Part shown: in pieces, positions 27,764-36,406 of the stretch
Layout of the letters: every line of letters starts with the position of its first letter
How positions within the stretch are numbered: position 1 is the first letter of the stretch
From: JBCBUE01 sp039818285
GTDB taxonomy: Bacteria > Planctomycetota > Phycisphaerae > Phycisphaerales > Phycisphaeraceae
Assembly: GCA_039818285.1 (NCBI GenBank)
Contig: JBCBUE010000011.1
Location: 11,254 to 75,253, forward strand
DNA: 64,000 bases
Direction of reading: 5' to 3'
Notes under the pieces: generated by a model
The model's input: the letters and a program-made list of their open reading frames with translations, nothing else
The model's database searches: none
What the model was told of the DNA's origin: nothing
Program-made: the position numbers and the translations under genes

Positions 27764-30223
27764 ATGCCGTATCGATGGTTCGCCGGCCTGGCCGGCACGC
27801 TGCTGATTCTCGCGCTCGGCTCGGCCGAGGCCGCGTCGCACACCTTCCGGTTCGAGGCGCCGCCCGACGCCCAGACGGTCCACGTGGCCGGCTCGTTCAA
27901 CGGCTGGTCGTCGTCGGCGACGCCGATGCAGCCGCGCGACGGGGCGTACGTCGCCACCGTCGACCTGCCGGACGGGGTGCATCTCTACAAGTTCGTCGTC
28001 AACGGCGACCGCTGGCTTAACGACCCCGCCAGCGATCGCGAGTTGGAGGAGTCCGACGGCCACGGCGGGGTCAACTCGGCCGTGCTCATCGGGCTGGACG
28101 CCCGCCAACTGCCCGCGCCTCGCCCCGATCACGTCCGCGCCGACGCCGTGATCCACGACCCCGGCACGGACACGACGCTGATCGACGACGGCTGGATCAT
28201 CGTGCGCTTCCGCGCTCAGCAGGGCGATGTCGAGCGAGCCGTGCTCGTGCTGGACGACGGCCAGGGCCAGCGACGCGTCCCGTTCGAGCCGGCCGGCGAC
28301 GCGCTGGGCTTTACGGCCTATCGCGCCGAGGCGGCCGACCTGCCCGACCCGGCGGCGTACGCGATCGAGCTGGTGGACGGTGACGCCACGGTGGTGCTCG
28401 ATCGGGGCGGCCTGCCGTTCGGTCTCTCGACCGACTTGGACGTCGAGACGCCGGACTGGGCGCGCGACGCGGTGTGGTACCAGGTGTTTGCCGAGCGTTT
28501 CCGCAACGGCGACCCGAGCAACGACCCCGGGGACGCCGAGTTCGAGACGCTGCTGCCGTGGACGAGCGACTGGTGGGCGACGCACACCGAGCACGGCGAG
28601 GTCGCCGGCGAGGACAACTTCTACACCGGGCACGGCAACGTCTGGCGGCGTCGCTACGGCGGCGACCTGCGGGGTGTTGCCGACAAGCTCGACTACCTCC
28701 GCGACCTCGGCGTCAACGCCATCTACTTCAACCCCATCTTCGAGGCCGAGTCGATGCACAAGTACGACGCCTCGGACTTCCGGCACATCGACGACAACTT
28801 CGGCGTCAAGGGCGACTGGCCGGTCGTCGGTGAGACAGACGACCCGACGACCTGGACGTGGACCGACTCGGACCGGGCGTTCCTCGACTTCCTCGCCGAG
28901 GCCAAGGCCAAGGGCTTCAAGGTCATTATCGACGGCGTGTTCAACCACGTCGGCCAGCGGCACTACGCGTTCCAGGACGTGCTCGAGAACGGCCCCGACT
29001 CGGTGTACGCCGACTGGTTCGTCATCACCGATTGGGGTGACCCCGCCAACCACGGCCGGCCGGAGACCTACGGGCAGCCCGGCGGGATCCAGTGGGACGC
29101 TTGGGACGAGCACAACGGCGCGCTGCCGGCGTTCAAGAAAGACGACTCGCTCGGCCTCGCGCCCGGCCCGCGGCAGCACATCTTCGACATCACCCGCCGG
29201 TGGATGGACCCCGACGGCGACGGTGACCCGTCGGACGGCATCGACGGCTGGCGGCTCGACGTGCCGGGCGACATCCCGCACCCGTTCTGGCGGGACTGGC
29301 GCGTGTTGGTGAAGTCCATCAACTCCGACGCCTACATCTCTGGCGAGATCTGGGGCATGGCCCAGCCGTGGCTTCAGGGCGATCAGTTCGACGCGGTGAT
29401 GAATTACCAGTTCGCCATGCCGGCGTTGGATTTCCTGGCCGACGAGCGCGACGCGACGACGCCGACGGATTTTCTCAGCACGATGCGCGACCTGGTGTAC
29501 GCGTACCCGCTGCCCGTGTCGTTCGTGCAGCAGAACCTCTACGCCAGTCACGACACGGATCGGCTGGCGTCCATGTTCGTCAACCCGGATCGGCCCTACG
29601 ACGGGGAGAACCGGCTGCAGGACACCGGCCCGCACTACAACGCGCGTCGGCCCAACGACGCGGAACGGGCTCGCCATCGGCTCGCGGTCGCGCTGCAGAT
29701 GACCTTCCTCGGCGCGCCGATGATTTACTACGGCGACGAGGCGGGCATGTGGAGCCCGGACGACCCGTCCGACCGCATGCCGATGATCTGGGCCGACCTC
29801 GCGCCGTACGAGGGGCAGCAGCGCGACGTCGACACCGATCTGTTGGCGTGGTATCGGCGGATGATCGCGCTGCGTCACACCGAGCCGGCGCTGCGGCGGG
29901 GGGCGTTCGTGCCGGTGTTGGCCGATGACGCGACGGGCGTTGTCGCCTTTGCGCGGGAGCTGGACGGCCGGCGGGCGTACGTCGTGCTGAATCGATCAGA
30001 CCGGGAGAGCGGAGCGACGCTGGACGGCGTGCCGGCGGGGCGGTGGGTCGACCTGGTCGACCCGCGAAACGCGGAGGTCGTCATCGGTGATGGGCCGAGC
30101 GATCGCCCGCGGCTCGTGTTGACGACCGACGCGCGGCACCAGACCGTCGCCGAGGGTGGTTCACTATCGGTCGACCTCGATCCGTGGTCGGCGGCGGTGT
30201 TCGTGCCCGAGTCTCTCGACTGA
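27764..30223 (+). CDS. Exported GH13 neopullulanase/cyclomaltodextrinase-like enzyme
   Basis: 819 residues from the ATG preceded by GAGAGG. MPYRWFAGLAGTLLILALG is a signal peptide, so the enzyme is periplasmic or secreted. Residues 25-110 form a glycogen-binding-like sandwich (VHVAGSFNGWSS, LYKFVVNGDRWLNDP, a CBM48-type fold), and a second N-domain follows. The barrel begins at DAVWYQVFAERFRNGDPSN. Region I is VIIDGVFNHVG, region II GWRLDVPGD (Asp, about 499), region III SGEIWG (Glu, about 528) and region IV SHDTDR (Asp, about 598). This pattern fits GH13 enzymes that cut maltodextrins, pullulan or cyclodextrins. It lies 49 bp after lacI and 18 bp before the transport gene, so the four genes look like one operon. 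Confidence 0.88.
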   Translation: MPYRWFAGLAGTLLILALGSAEAASHTFRFEAPPDAQTVHVAGSFNGWSSSATPMQPRDGAYVATVDLPDGVHLYKFVVNGDRWLNDPASDRELEESDGHGGVNSAVLIGLDARQLPAPRPDHVRADAVIHDPGTDTTLIDDGWIIVRFRAQQGDVERAVLVLDDGQGQRRVPFEPAGDALGFTAYRAEAADLPDPAAYAIELVDGDATVVLDRGGLPFGLSTDLDVETPDWARDAVWYQVFAERFRNGDPSNDPGDAEFETLLPWTSDWWATHTEHGEVAGEDNFYTGHGNVWRRRYGGDLRGVADKLDYLRDLGVNAIYFNPIFEAESMHKYDASDFRHIDDNFGVKGDWPVVGETDDPTTWTWTDSDRAFLDFLAEAKAKGFKVIIDGVFNHVGQRHYAFQDVLENGPDSVYADWFVITDWGDPANHGRPETYGQPGGIQWDAWDEHNGALPAFKKDDSLGLAPGPRQHIFDITRRWMDPDGDGDPSDGIDGWRLDVPGDIPHPFWRDWRVLVKSINSDAYISGEIWGMAQPWLQGDQFDAVMNYQFAMPALDFLADERDATTPTDFLSTMRDLVYAYPLPVSFVQQNLYASHDTDRLASMFVNPDRPYDGENRLQDTGPHYNARRPNDAERARHRLAVALQMTFLGAPMIYYGDEAGMWSPDDPSDRMPMIWADLAPYEGQQRDVDTDLLAWYRRMIALRHTEPALRRGAFVPVLADDATGVVAFARELDGRRAYVVLNRSDRESGATLDGVPAGRWVDLVDPRNAEVVIGDGPSDRPRLVLTTDARHQTVAEGGSLSVDLDPWSAAVFVPESLD

Positions 30224-30241
30224 CCCGCGAGAGCGAACGCC

Positions 30242-32587
30242 ATGTCCCGCATCACCACGCCGATCAAGTGGGCCCTGACGGGCGTGACCGCGCTGTTGGT
30301 GCTGTGGGCGATGATCGATGTGGCGCAGCGTCAGTGGAGGCTGCACGGCCCGGGTGTCGAGCGGGCCGCGAAGACGCTGACGGTGCTTCACTGGGGCAAC
30401 CCCGAAGAAGCGCAGATCGTCGCCGACCTGATCGATGCATTCGAGGCGGAGCACCCCGACATCCAGGTGCGCCGGCTGCACGCGTCGGACTATGACGCCA
30501 AGCTGAAGACGATGCTCGCGGCCGGCACGCCGCCGGACTTGTTCTACCTGCGATACGAGGACGTCGCGGAGTTCGCCGACCTGGGCATCGTGATGCCGCT
30601 GGACGACGAGCTCAGCGAGGACTATCTGAGCACGTTCTACCCGCTGCTGGTCGACGCGTTCCGGTTCGATCGCGATGATGGTCAGCAGGGGCACGGCTCG
30701 CTGTACGGCGTGCCGAAGGACTTCACGACGCTGCTGTGCTACGTCAACCTCGACCTGTTCGCGCAGGCCGGCGTCGACGTGCCTTACGGTGGCTGGACGT
30801 GGGACGAGTATGAGCGGGCGATGGGCGCGATCACCGCGCTGGACGAGGAGGTGTATGGGGGGGTGCTGCTGACGTGGCCGCTGGTGCTTCGGCAGATGGT
30901 GTGGAGCCACGGCGGGTCGTACTTCGGCGATGGGTTCACCGACATCGCGTTGGGTGAGCCGGGCGGGATCGCGGCGCTGGACACGATCCGTCGGCTTCGG
31001 TTCGAGCACGGCAGCGTGTACAACGCGACGGGGATCAGCCAAGACGAGATGGACCTGTTTCGTCGGGGGCGGATCGGCGCGATCGGCCCGCTGGGTCGTT
31101 GGATGGTGCCGCGGTACCGCAAGATCGACGCGTTCGACTGGGACGTCGTGCCGATGCCGGTGGCCGAGGGCGTCGAGCCGAAGGCGGCGATCGCGACGGT
31201 GGCATGGGCGGTCGCTCGGCAGACGCGTCAGCCGGACGCGGCGGTGGAACTGCTGCGGTTCCTGTGCGGTCGCGAGGGTCAGCGGATGCAGGCCGAGCTG
31301 GGGCTGGCGATCCCGTCGGACCGCGCGGTGGGCGAGTCGGACGCGTTCCTGGCGCCGGGGCAGCGGCCGGCGCACGCGCAGACGTTCCTGGACCTGATCG
31401 AGGTCGCGCGGCTGGCCCCCGAGCCGACGCAGAAGATCTTCGGGCGGATTCTTGATGACGAGATGCGCGAGACGCTGAACGAGAACGACAAGACGGCCGA
31501 GCAAGCCGCGGCGGACCTGGCGGAACGCTGGACGGACGAGCTGGCGTCGCCGCTACAGACGACGCCGTACCGTGTGATGCCGTGGGGTGTGGTGCTGACG
31601 GTGCTGGGGTTGATCGTGGTGGGGCTGATCGGCTACAGCGTGGTGAGCTGGCGGCGGCAGGGGCTGGGCGCGGTCGGCGCGGGCGAGGCGATCGCGGGGT
31701 GGATGTTCATCGGGCCCTGGGCGACGGGGTTCGTGCTGCTGATCGCCGGGCCGATGGTGGTGTCGCTGCTGCTGGCGTTGACGAAGTGGTCGGCGATGTC
31801 GCCGCTAGCCGAGGCGAAGTTCGTCGGGGTCGACAACTTCGTGCACCTGTTCCGGTTCGACCCGGCGTTCTACCAGTCGCTGTGGGTGACGAGCTACTAC
31901 ACGCTGCTGGCGGTGCCGATCACGCAGGCGGCGGCGATCGGGATCGCGCTGCTGATGAACCAGGCGTTGCCGGGGATCGGGCTGTTCCGCACGGCGTACT
32001 TCGTGCCGTCGGTGGTGACGGGCGTGGCGTTGGTGACGCTGTGGATCACGCTGTTCAACACCGACGAGGGGCTGCTCAACGCGGCGCTGGGCGTGCCGCT
32101 GGGGTGGTTCGGGCTGGCGCCGCCGGACTGGTTCGGCACGGACGCGGCGATCTTCGCGGTGCCGGGCGTGACGCTGATGACGCTGTGGGGCGTGGGCGGG
32201 GGGATGATCATCTACCTGGCGGGGCTGAAGAATATCCCCGGGTCGCTGTACGAGGCGGCGACGATCGACGGCGCCGGGCCGGTGCGCAAGTTCTTGGCGG
32301 TGACGGCGCCGATGCTCAGCCCGCTGATCTTCTTCAACCTGATCATGGCGATCATCGCGTCGTTCCAGGTGTTCACGCAGGCGTACGTGATCCGCGGGTC
32401 GGCGTCGAGCACGAACGAGCACCTGATGTTCTACCTGCTCAACCTGTACGACCACGCGTTCCGCTTCCACAACATGGGCTACGCGTCGGCGATGGCCTGG
32501 GTGCTGTTCGTCATCCTCATGGCGCTGACGCTGCTGGTCTTCCGCGGCAGCAAGGGCCTGGTCCACTACGAGGGGCTGAAGGCATGA
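30242..32587 (+). CDS. Fused ABC sugar solute-binding protein and MalF-type permease
   Basis: 781 residues combining two normally separate proteins. An N-terminal anchor helix (residues 8-30) replaces a lipobox. Residues 40-440 are an extracellular sugar-binding protein: LTVLHWGNPEEAQIVADLID, TPPDLFYLRYEDVAEFADLG, LYGVPKDFTTLLCYVNLDLF. A transmembrane helix (about 449-470, VVLTVLGLIVVGLIGYSVVS) leads into a MalF-like permease from about 485, starting IAGWMFIGPWATGF, with the EAA loop EAATIDGAGPVRKFLAVTAP. The binding domain is thus tethered to the outer face of the permease. The expected partner is the MalG permease that overlaps by 4 bp; no ATPase gene is adjacent, so a shared MsmK-like ATPase elsewhere is likely. 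The substrate is inferred as maltodextrins from context. Confidence 0.85.
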   Translation: MSRITTPIKWALTGVTALLVLWAMIDVAQRQWRLHGPGVERAAKTLTVLHWGNPEEAQIVADLIDAFEAEHPDIQVRRLHASDYDAKLKTMLAAGTPPDLFYLRYEDVAEFADLGIVMPLDDELSEDYLSTFYPLLVDAFRFDRDDGQQGHGSLYGVPKDFTTLLCYVNLDLFAQAGVDVPYGGWTWDEYERAMGAITALDEEVYGGVLLTWPLVLRQMVWSHGGSYFGDGFTDIALGEPGGIAALDTIRRLRFEHGSVYNATGISQDEMDLFRRGRIGAIGPLGRWMVPRYRKIDAFDWDVVPMPVAEGVEPKAAIATVAWAVARQTRQPDAAVELLRFLCGREGQRMQAELGLAIPSDRAVGESDAFLAPGQRPAHAQTFLDLIEVARLAPEPTQKIFGRILDDEMRETLNENDKTAEQAAADLAERWTDELASPLQTTPYRVMPWGVVLTVLGLIVVGLIGYSVVSWRRQGLGAVGAGEAIAGWMFIGPWATGFVLLIAGPMVVSLLLALTKWSAMSPLAEAKFVGVDNFVHLFRFDPAFYQSLWVTSYYTLLAVPITQAAAIGIALLMNQALPGIGLFRTAYFVPSVVTGVALVTLWITLFNTDEGLLNAALGVPLGWFGLAPPDWFGTDAAIFAVPGVTLMTLWGVGGGMIIYLAGLKNIPGSLYEAATIDGAGPVRKFLAVTAPMLSPLIFFNLIMAIIASFQVFTQAYVIRGSASSTNEHLMFYLLNLYDHAFRFHNMGYASAMAWVLFVILMALTLLVFRGSKGLVHYEGLKA

Positions 32588-33519
32588 GCACGATCACCAC
32601 GCGTGATGCCCTCGCCGCCTCGGCGTCGCGCGCCGCCGACGCCGCGCCGCCCGCCTATCGCCGGCCTCGCATGGGTGGTGTATTGCGCAAAGCAATCGCT
32701 TACGCCGTGCTGATCGCCGGCGCGATCCTGCTGCTCACACCGTTCTTCTGGCTGGTCAGCAGCTCGCTGAAGACCGACCAGGAGATCAGCAACCTCAGCC
32801 AGTGGCTGCCGACCGTTCCGCAATGGGGCAACTACTACGAGTCGCTGCAACGCATGGGGCTGGAGGTCAACGGCTGGTTCATCTCTTTCCCGGCGCTGGC
32901 CAACACGATTGTCGTGACCGTCGTGAGCGTCGTCGGGCAGGTGCTGTCGTGCAGCCTGGCGGGGTACGGCTTTGCGCGCTACCGATTCCCCGGCAAGAAC
33001 AAGGCGTTTGCGGTGATGCTGGCGACGATGATGCTGCCGCCGCAGGTGACGATGATCCCGACGTTCCTGCTGTTCCGCCAGCTGGGGATGATCGACTCGC
33101 TGCTGCCGCTCGTGATTCCGGCTTTCTTTGGGTCGCCGTTCTTCATCTTCATGTTCCGCCAGTTCTTCGCGCAGGTCCCCGAGAGCCTGCTCGAGGCGGC
33201 GCGGATCGACGGGGCGTCTCACCTGCAGGTCTACGCGCGGATCATGCTGCCTCTGAGCAAACCGGTGATCGCGATCACGGCGATTTACACGTTCATGTTT
33301 GCCTGGAACGATTTCCTTGGCCCGCTGATCTATCTCAACAGCCCGGAGATGCGGACGCTGGCGCTGGAGCTCAACGCGTTTAGCGGTCAGTACGGCGTTG
33401 AGAGCCGCGAGCTGTTGATGGCCGCGAGCTTCATCACGATGCTGCCTTGCATCGTGCTGTTCTTCGCGGCCCAGCGGTACTTCATGGACACCGGGGCGAC
33501 GTCGGGGATGAAGGGGTAA
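32584..33519 (+). CDS. MalG-type ABC sugar permease
   Basis: 311 residues with six hydrophobic helices. The start ATG overlaps the preceding stop (ATGA). IAGAILLLTPFFWLVSSSLK is helix 1; the EAA motif is EAARIDGASHLQVYARIMLP, with the conserved Gly. ATMMLPPQVTMIPTFLLF and YTFMFAWNDFLGPLIY are further blocks of the MalG/UgpE group. It forms the inner-membrane heterodimer with the fused MalF protein. It converges with the pullulanase gene, and a hairpin lies between them. Confidence 0.92.
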   Translation: MSTITTRDALAASASRAADAAPPAYRRPRMGGVLRKAIAYAVLIAGAILLLTPFFWLVSSSLKTDQEISNLSQWLPTVPQWGNYYESLQRMGLEVNGWFISFPALANTIVVTVVSVVGQVLSCSLAGYGFARYRFPGKNKAFAVMLATMMLPPQVTMIPTFLLFRQLGMIDSLLPLVIPAFFGSPFFIFMFRQFFAQVPESLLEAARIDGASHLQVYARIMLPLSKPVIAITAIYTFMFAWNDFLGPLIYLNSPEMRTLALELNAFSGQYGVESRELLMAASFITMLPCIVLFFAAQRYFMDTGATSGMKG

Positions 33520-33681
33520 GACATCGTGATGTCTGAGTGCCTCAGGCTGATGGTGGCTTGGCGTTTAGAGCGTTGAGCGCCCGATCTCGCAACGGCACAC
33601 ATCTCCTTGGGCGAGGCGTGGCGCCCGGGAGCTGTTCACGCAAGACGATCTCGTGAGACGCCGACGCGGGCTATCGAAACA

Positions 33682-33714
33682 GCCACACCTTGAGCGTTGC
33701 GCCCAAGGTGTGGC
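33682..33714. terminator. Hairpin between convergent permease and pullulanase genes
   Basis: Perfect 11-bp stem: GCCACACCTTG at 33682-33692 and its complement at 33704-33714, with an 11-nt loop. It sits about 160 bp after the MalG stop and 12 bp beyond the pullulanase stop. It is well placed to end transcription of the pullulanase gene; no long T run is seen on either side. Confidence 0.6.
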
Positions 33715-33725
33715 CCCCTCCCTGA

Positions 33726-36275
33726 TTAGTCCTGGTGGAACACGGCCATCGAATAGGGTGGCAGCGTCACGGATCCGCGTGCTTGGCGGATGGGTGCGTT
33801 GCCGGCGCGGTCTTGATCGACGACCTGGGTCCAGGCCCCGCCGTGGAGGTGGAGTTGGGCGGGTCGTGGCTCGCCGTTGTAGGCGACGAGGATGCGGTGC
33901 CAGGGATCGCCGACGGCTTTGCCGTCGAGCGTAAACGCGACGAGGCCGGGCTGGTTAAGGAAGCGGAGATGGCGTCGGACCTGGGCGTCGTCGGTCATGC
34001 GGAAGGCGGGGTGGGCCTTGCGCAGGGCGATGAGGCCGCGGACGTAGGCGTAGACGTCGGCGTATTCGGTTTTGCGGGGCCAGTCGAAGGCGTTGACGTC
34101 GTCGCCGGCGTTGTAGGAGTTGTGGTTGCCGTCCTTGGTTCGGGCGAAGTCGGCGCCGCCGTGGATGAAGGCGATGCCCTGGGATGTGAGGACGATGCCG
34201 TGGGCGAGCTTGTGCATGTCGCGGCGGGTGGCTTCGGGGAGCTGCCCGGCGACGCGGTCGATCTTGTCCCAGAGCGTGAGGTTGTCGTGAGCGGAGACGT
34301 AGTTGACGGACTCGATGGGCTTGGTGGTGAAGTCGTCGATGGCACCGGCGACGCCGCGCTGGACGCCGCCGTGGTCACCGCTCTGCCCGGTGGCGAAGCC
34401 AGTGCCGTCGCCGTCGAGGTCGCCGCGGACGGCGTTGCGGAGGTGGTCATTGAAGACGGCGAAGCGCGTGCCGCGCTGAGCGCCCTTGCCGTACTGGATG
34501 GGCCCGCCGCCGGTCCACGGCTCGCCGTAGAGCGTGATGTCGGGGCGCATCGCGGTGAGCATGTCGGTGAGGGCGGCGACGGTCTCGGGCGTGTGGGTGC
34601 CGACGAGGTCGAAGCGGTAGCCATCGATTTTGTACTCGTCGGTCCAATAGGCGAGCGAGTCGAGGATGTACTTGCGGACCATGGGTCGCTCGTCGGCGAT
34701 GGAGTTGCCGACGCCGGCGTCGTTGCGGAGCCGGCCGTCGGGCGTGGTGCGGAAGTAGTAGTGCGGGACGGCGGCGTGGAAGGGCGAGTAGTTGCCGGAC
34801 GAGGAGGTGTGGTTGTAGACGACGTCGAGGATGACGCGGACGCCGGCGTCGTGCAGGCCCTGGATGGCTTGCTTGAGCTCGCGCGGCGGGGCGGTCGGGT
34901 CGACGGGGTCGGTGGCGTAGTCGGCCTCGGCGGCGTTGAACAGCGAGGTCCAGTAGCCCCAGTTGTAGTCGTGGCGATCGTTGCCGAAGTCCTGGATGGG
35001 CAGCAGGTGCACGGCGGTGACGCCGAGGTCGAGCAGGTGGTCGAGGCCGGTGGCGTCGAGGCCGGAGGTGGATTCGCCGGGGTCGCGGTGGATCAGGCCG
35101 AGGTACTTGCCGCGGTGTTCGGCGGGGACGGCGGGGTTGTGGGCGGAGAAGTCGCGGACGTGGATCTCGTAGATGATCTCGTCGGTGGGTTGAGCAAGGC
35201 GGGGGTTGGGCGTGTCTTGCCAGCCGTCGGGGTCGGTGCGGTCGAGGTCGATGACGACGGTGCGTTGCGAGTCGGGGGTGGCGGCGTAGGCGTTGATGTC
35301 GGCGGCGATGCGGCGCTGGCCGTACGACTCGTAGGCGTACTGGTAGGCGGTGCCGTGCAGGTCGCCTTCGACGGTGGTTTCCCAGACGCCTTGGCCCGTG
35401 TGGGTCATGGCGAGCGTGCGGGCAGGCTGTTGGGCGTCGGGCGCGGCGTACAGCAGCAGGTCGACCGCGTCGGCGACGGGGGACCAGGCGCGGAAGGTCG
35501 TGGCGTCCGGGGTGTAGCGGTTGCCAAGCTCGGCGTCGAGGGCGGTGAAGTCGCGGTCGTTGAGGGCGTCGCGGGCGTAGACGGTCTGCGGTTGCAGGCC
35601 GGGGATGACGAGCGTGAGGTCGTCGAGGTCGGCCATCGCGACGTCGTCGGATAGGGAAAGGTCGTAGATGACACGGCCGGCAGCGGCGTGGCTGCTGGGG
35701 CGGAGGGAGCGGACGGCGTACGGCCCGGCCTTGCCGTTCACGAGCACGATCGCGTTGCGTTTCTGATCGTCGTTGAGCTGGGCGGTGGCGGCGAGGGTGA
35801 TGCGGTCGGGCGCGTCGAGGAAGGCGCCGACCAGGCGGGGGGTCAGGTCGATGTCGTTGGCGTCGCGGTGGACGGTGGGGTCGCCGGAGATCAGCCACAC
35901 CTCGGTGACGCGGCCGTTGGCGAGGTCGACGAAGCGGTCGGCGTCGTGGTCCTTGGCCTGCCACTCGTTGAGGCGGACGATCAGACCGAGTTGGTTGGCG
36001 GTGTCGTCGATCGGGATTACCGCGTAGCGGCCGAACTCGGTCTCGCCGGCGAAGGGCAGGGCCCGGCCGTCGGCGTGGTCGGTCCAGGCCCAGAGGTTCC
36101 AGCCGGTGTATTGGCCGTCGGGGCGGTGGTAGTGGACGACTAGGGCGTGTCCGGCGTCTGAGCCGACGCGATCGGCCACGGAGACGGGCTCTGGGGTCTT
36201 GGCTGATGTGTTAAACGACGCCAGACAGAGCGCAGCGATCGCGCAGAGGAGTGACAATCTTGTGCTGATAGTCAT
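33726..36275 (-). CDS. Secreted type I pullulanase (GH13)
   Basis: 849 residues. MTISTRLSLLCAIAALCLAS is a signal peptide. Residues 42-145 are a CBM41-like starch-binding domain (ALVVHYHRPDGQYTGWNLWAW). A linking sandwich domain follows, then the CBM48-type region TTFRAWSPVADAVDLLLY. The catalytic part has YEIHVRDFSAH, the type I pullulanase hallmark YNWGYW, region I VILDVVYNHT, region II YRFDLVGTHTPE (nucleophile Asp), region III LYGEPWTGGG (Glu) and region IV NYVSAHDNLTLWDK (Asp). It debranches pullulan and branched maltodextrins at alpha-1,6 bonds. It is convergent to the transport operon but has the same palindrome in its upstream region, so it belongs to the same regulon. No PEP-CTERM tail is present. 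Confidence 0.93.
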   Translation of the reverse strand: MTISTRLSLLCAIAALCLASFNTSAKTPEPVSVADRVGSDAGHALVVHYHRPDGQYTGWNLWAWTDHADGRALPFAGETEFGRYAVIPIDDTANQLGLIVRLNEWQAKDHDADRFVDLANGRVTEVWLISGDPTVHRDANDIDLTPRLVGAFLDAPDRITLAATAQLNDDQKRNAIVLVNGKAGPYAVRSLRPSSHAAAGRVIYDLSLSDDVAMADLDDLTLVIPGLQPQTVYARDALNDRDFTALDAELGNRYTPDATTFRAWSPVADAVDLLLYAAPDAQQPARTLAMTHTGQGVWETTVEGDLHGTAYQYAYESYGQRRIAADINAYAATPDSQRTVVIDLDRTDPDGWQDTPNPRLAQPTDEIIYEIHVRDFSAHNPAVPAEHRGKYLGLIHRDPGESTSGLDATGLDHLLDLGVTAVHLLPIQDFGNDRHDYNWGYWTSLFNAAEADYATDPVDPTAPPRELKQAIQGLHDAGVRVILDVVYNHTSSSGNYSPFHAAVPHYYFRTTPDGRLRNDAGVGNSIADERPMVRKYILDSLAYWTDEYKIDGYRFDLVGTHTPETVAALTDMLTAMRPDITLYGEPWTGGGPIQYGKGAQRGTRFAVFNDHLRNAVRGDLDGDGTGFATGQSGDHGGVQRGVAGAIDDFTTKPIESVNYVSAHDNLTLWDKIDRVAGQLPEATRRDMHKLAHGIVLTSQGIAFIHGGADFARTKDGNHNSYNAGDDVNAFDWPRKTEYADVYAYVRGLIALRKAHPAFRMTDDAQVRRHLRFLNQPGLVAFTLDGKAVGDPWHRILVAYNGEPRPAQLHLHGGAWTQVVDQDRAGNAPIRQARGSVTLPPYSMAVFHQD

Positions 36276-36331
36276 TTTGAGATCCGAGATGATCGAGGGG
36301 AGCAGCGTTGAGGGAAGTTGAGCGATTGACT

Positions 36332-36347
36332 GGTAAAACAGTTTACC
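36332..36347 (-). promoter_or_regulatory. LacI-type operator, site 2 (before the pullulanase gene)
   Basis: GGTAAAACAGTTTACC is a perfect 6-bp dyad around ACAG, centred about 65 bp before the pullulanase start. It matches site 1 (26541-26556, opposite strand) at 15 of 16 positions. Such an AT-rich dyad is rare in this high-GC sequence. It probably binds the LacI-family regulator encoded at 26560. Confidence 0.72.
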
Positions 36348-36406
36348 TGGCTGCCGCCGGCTGTCAATCCCGGCTCGGTGAAGGCGTCGCGGCGGGCGGG
36401 GAGGGC

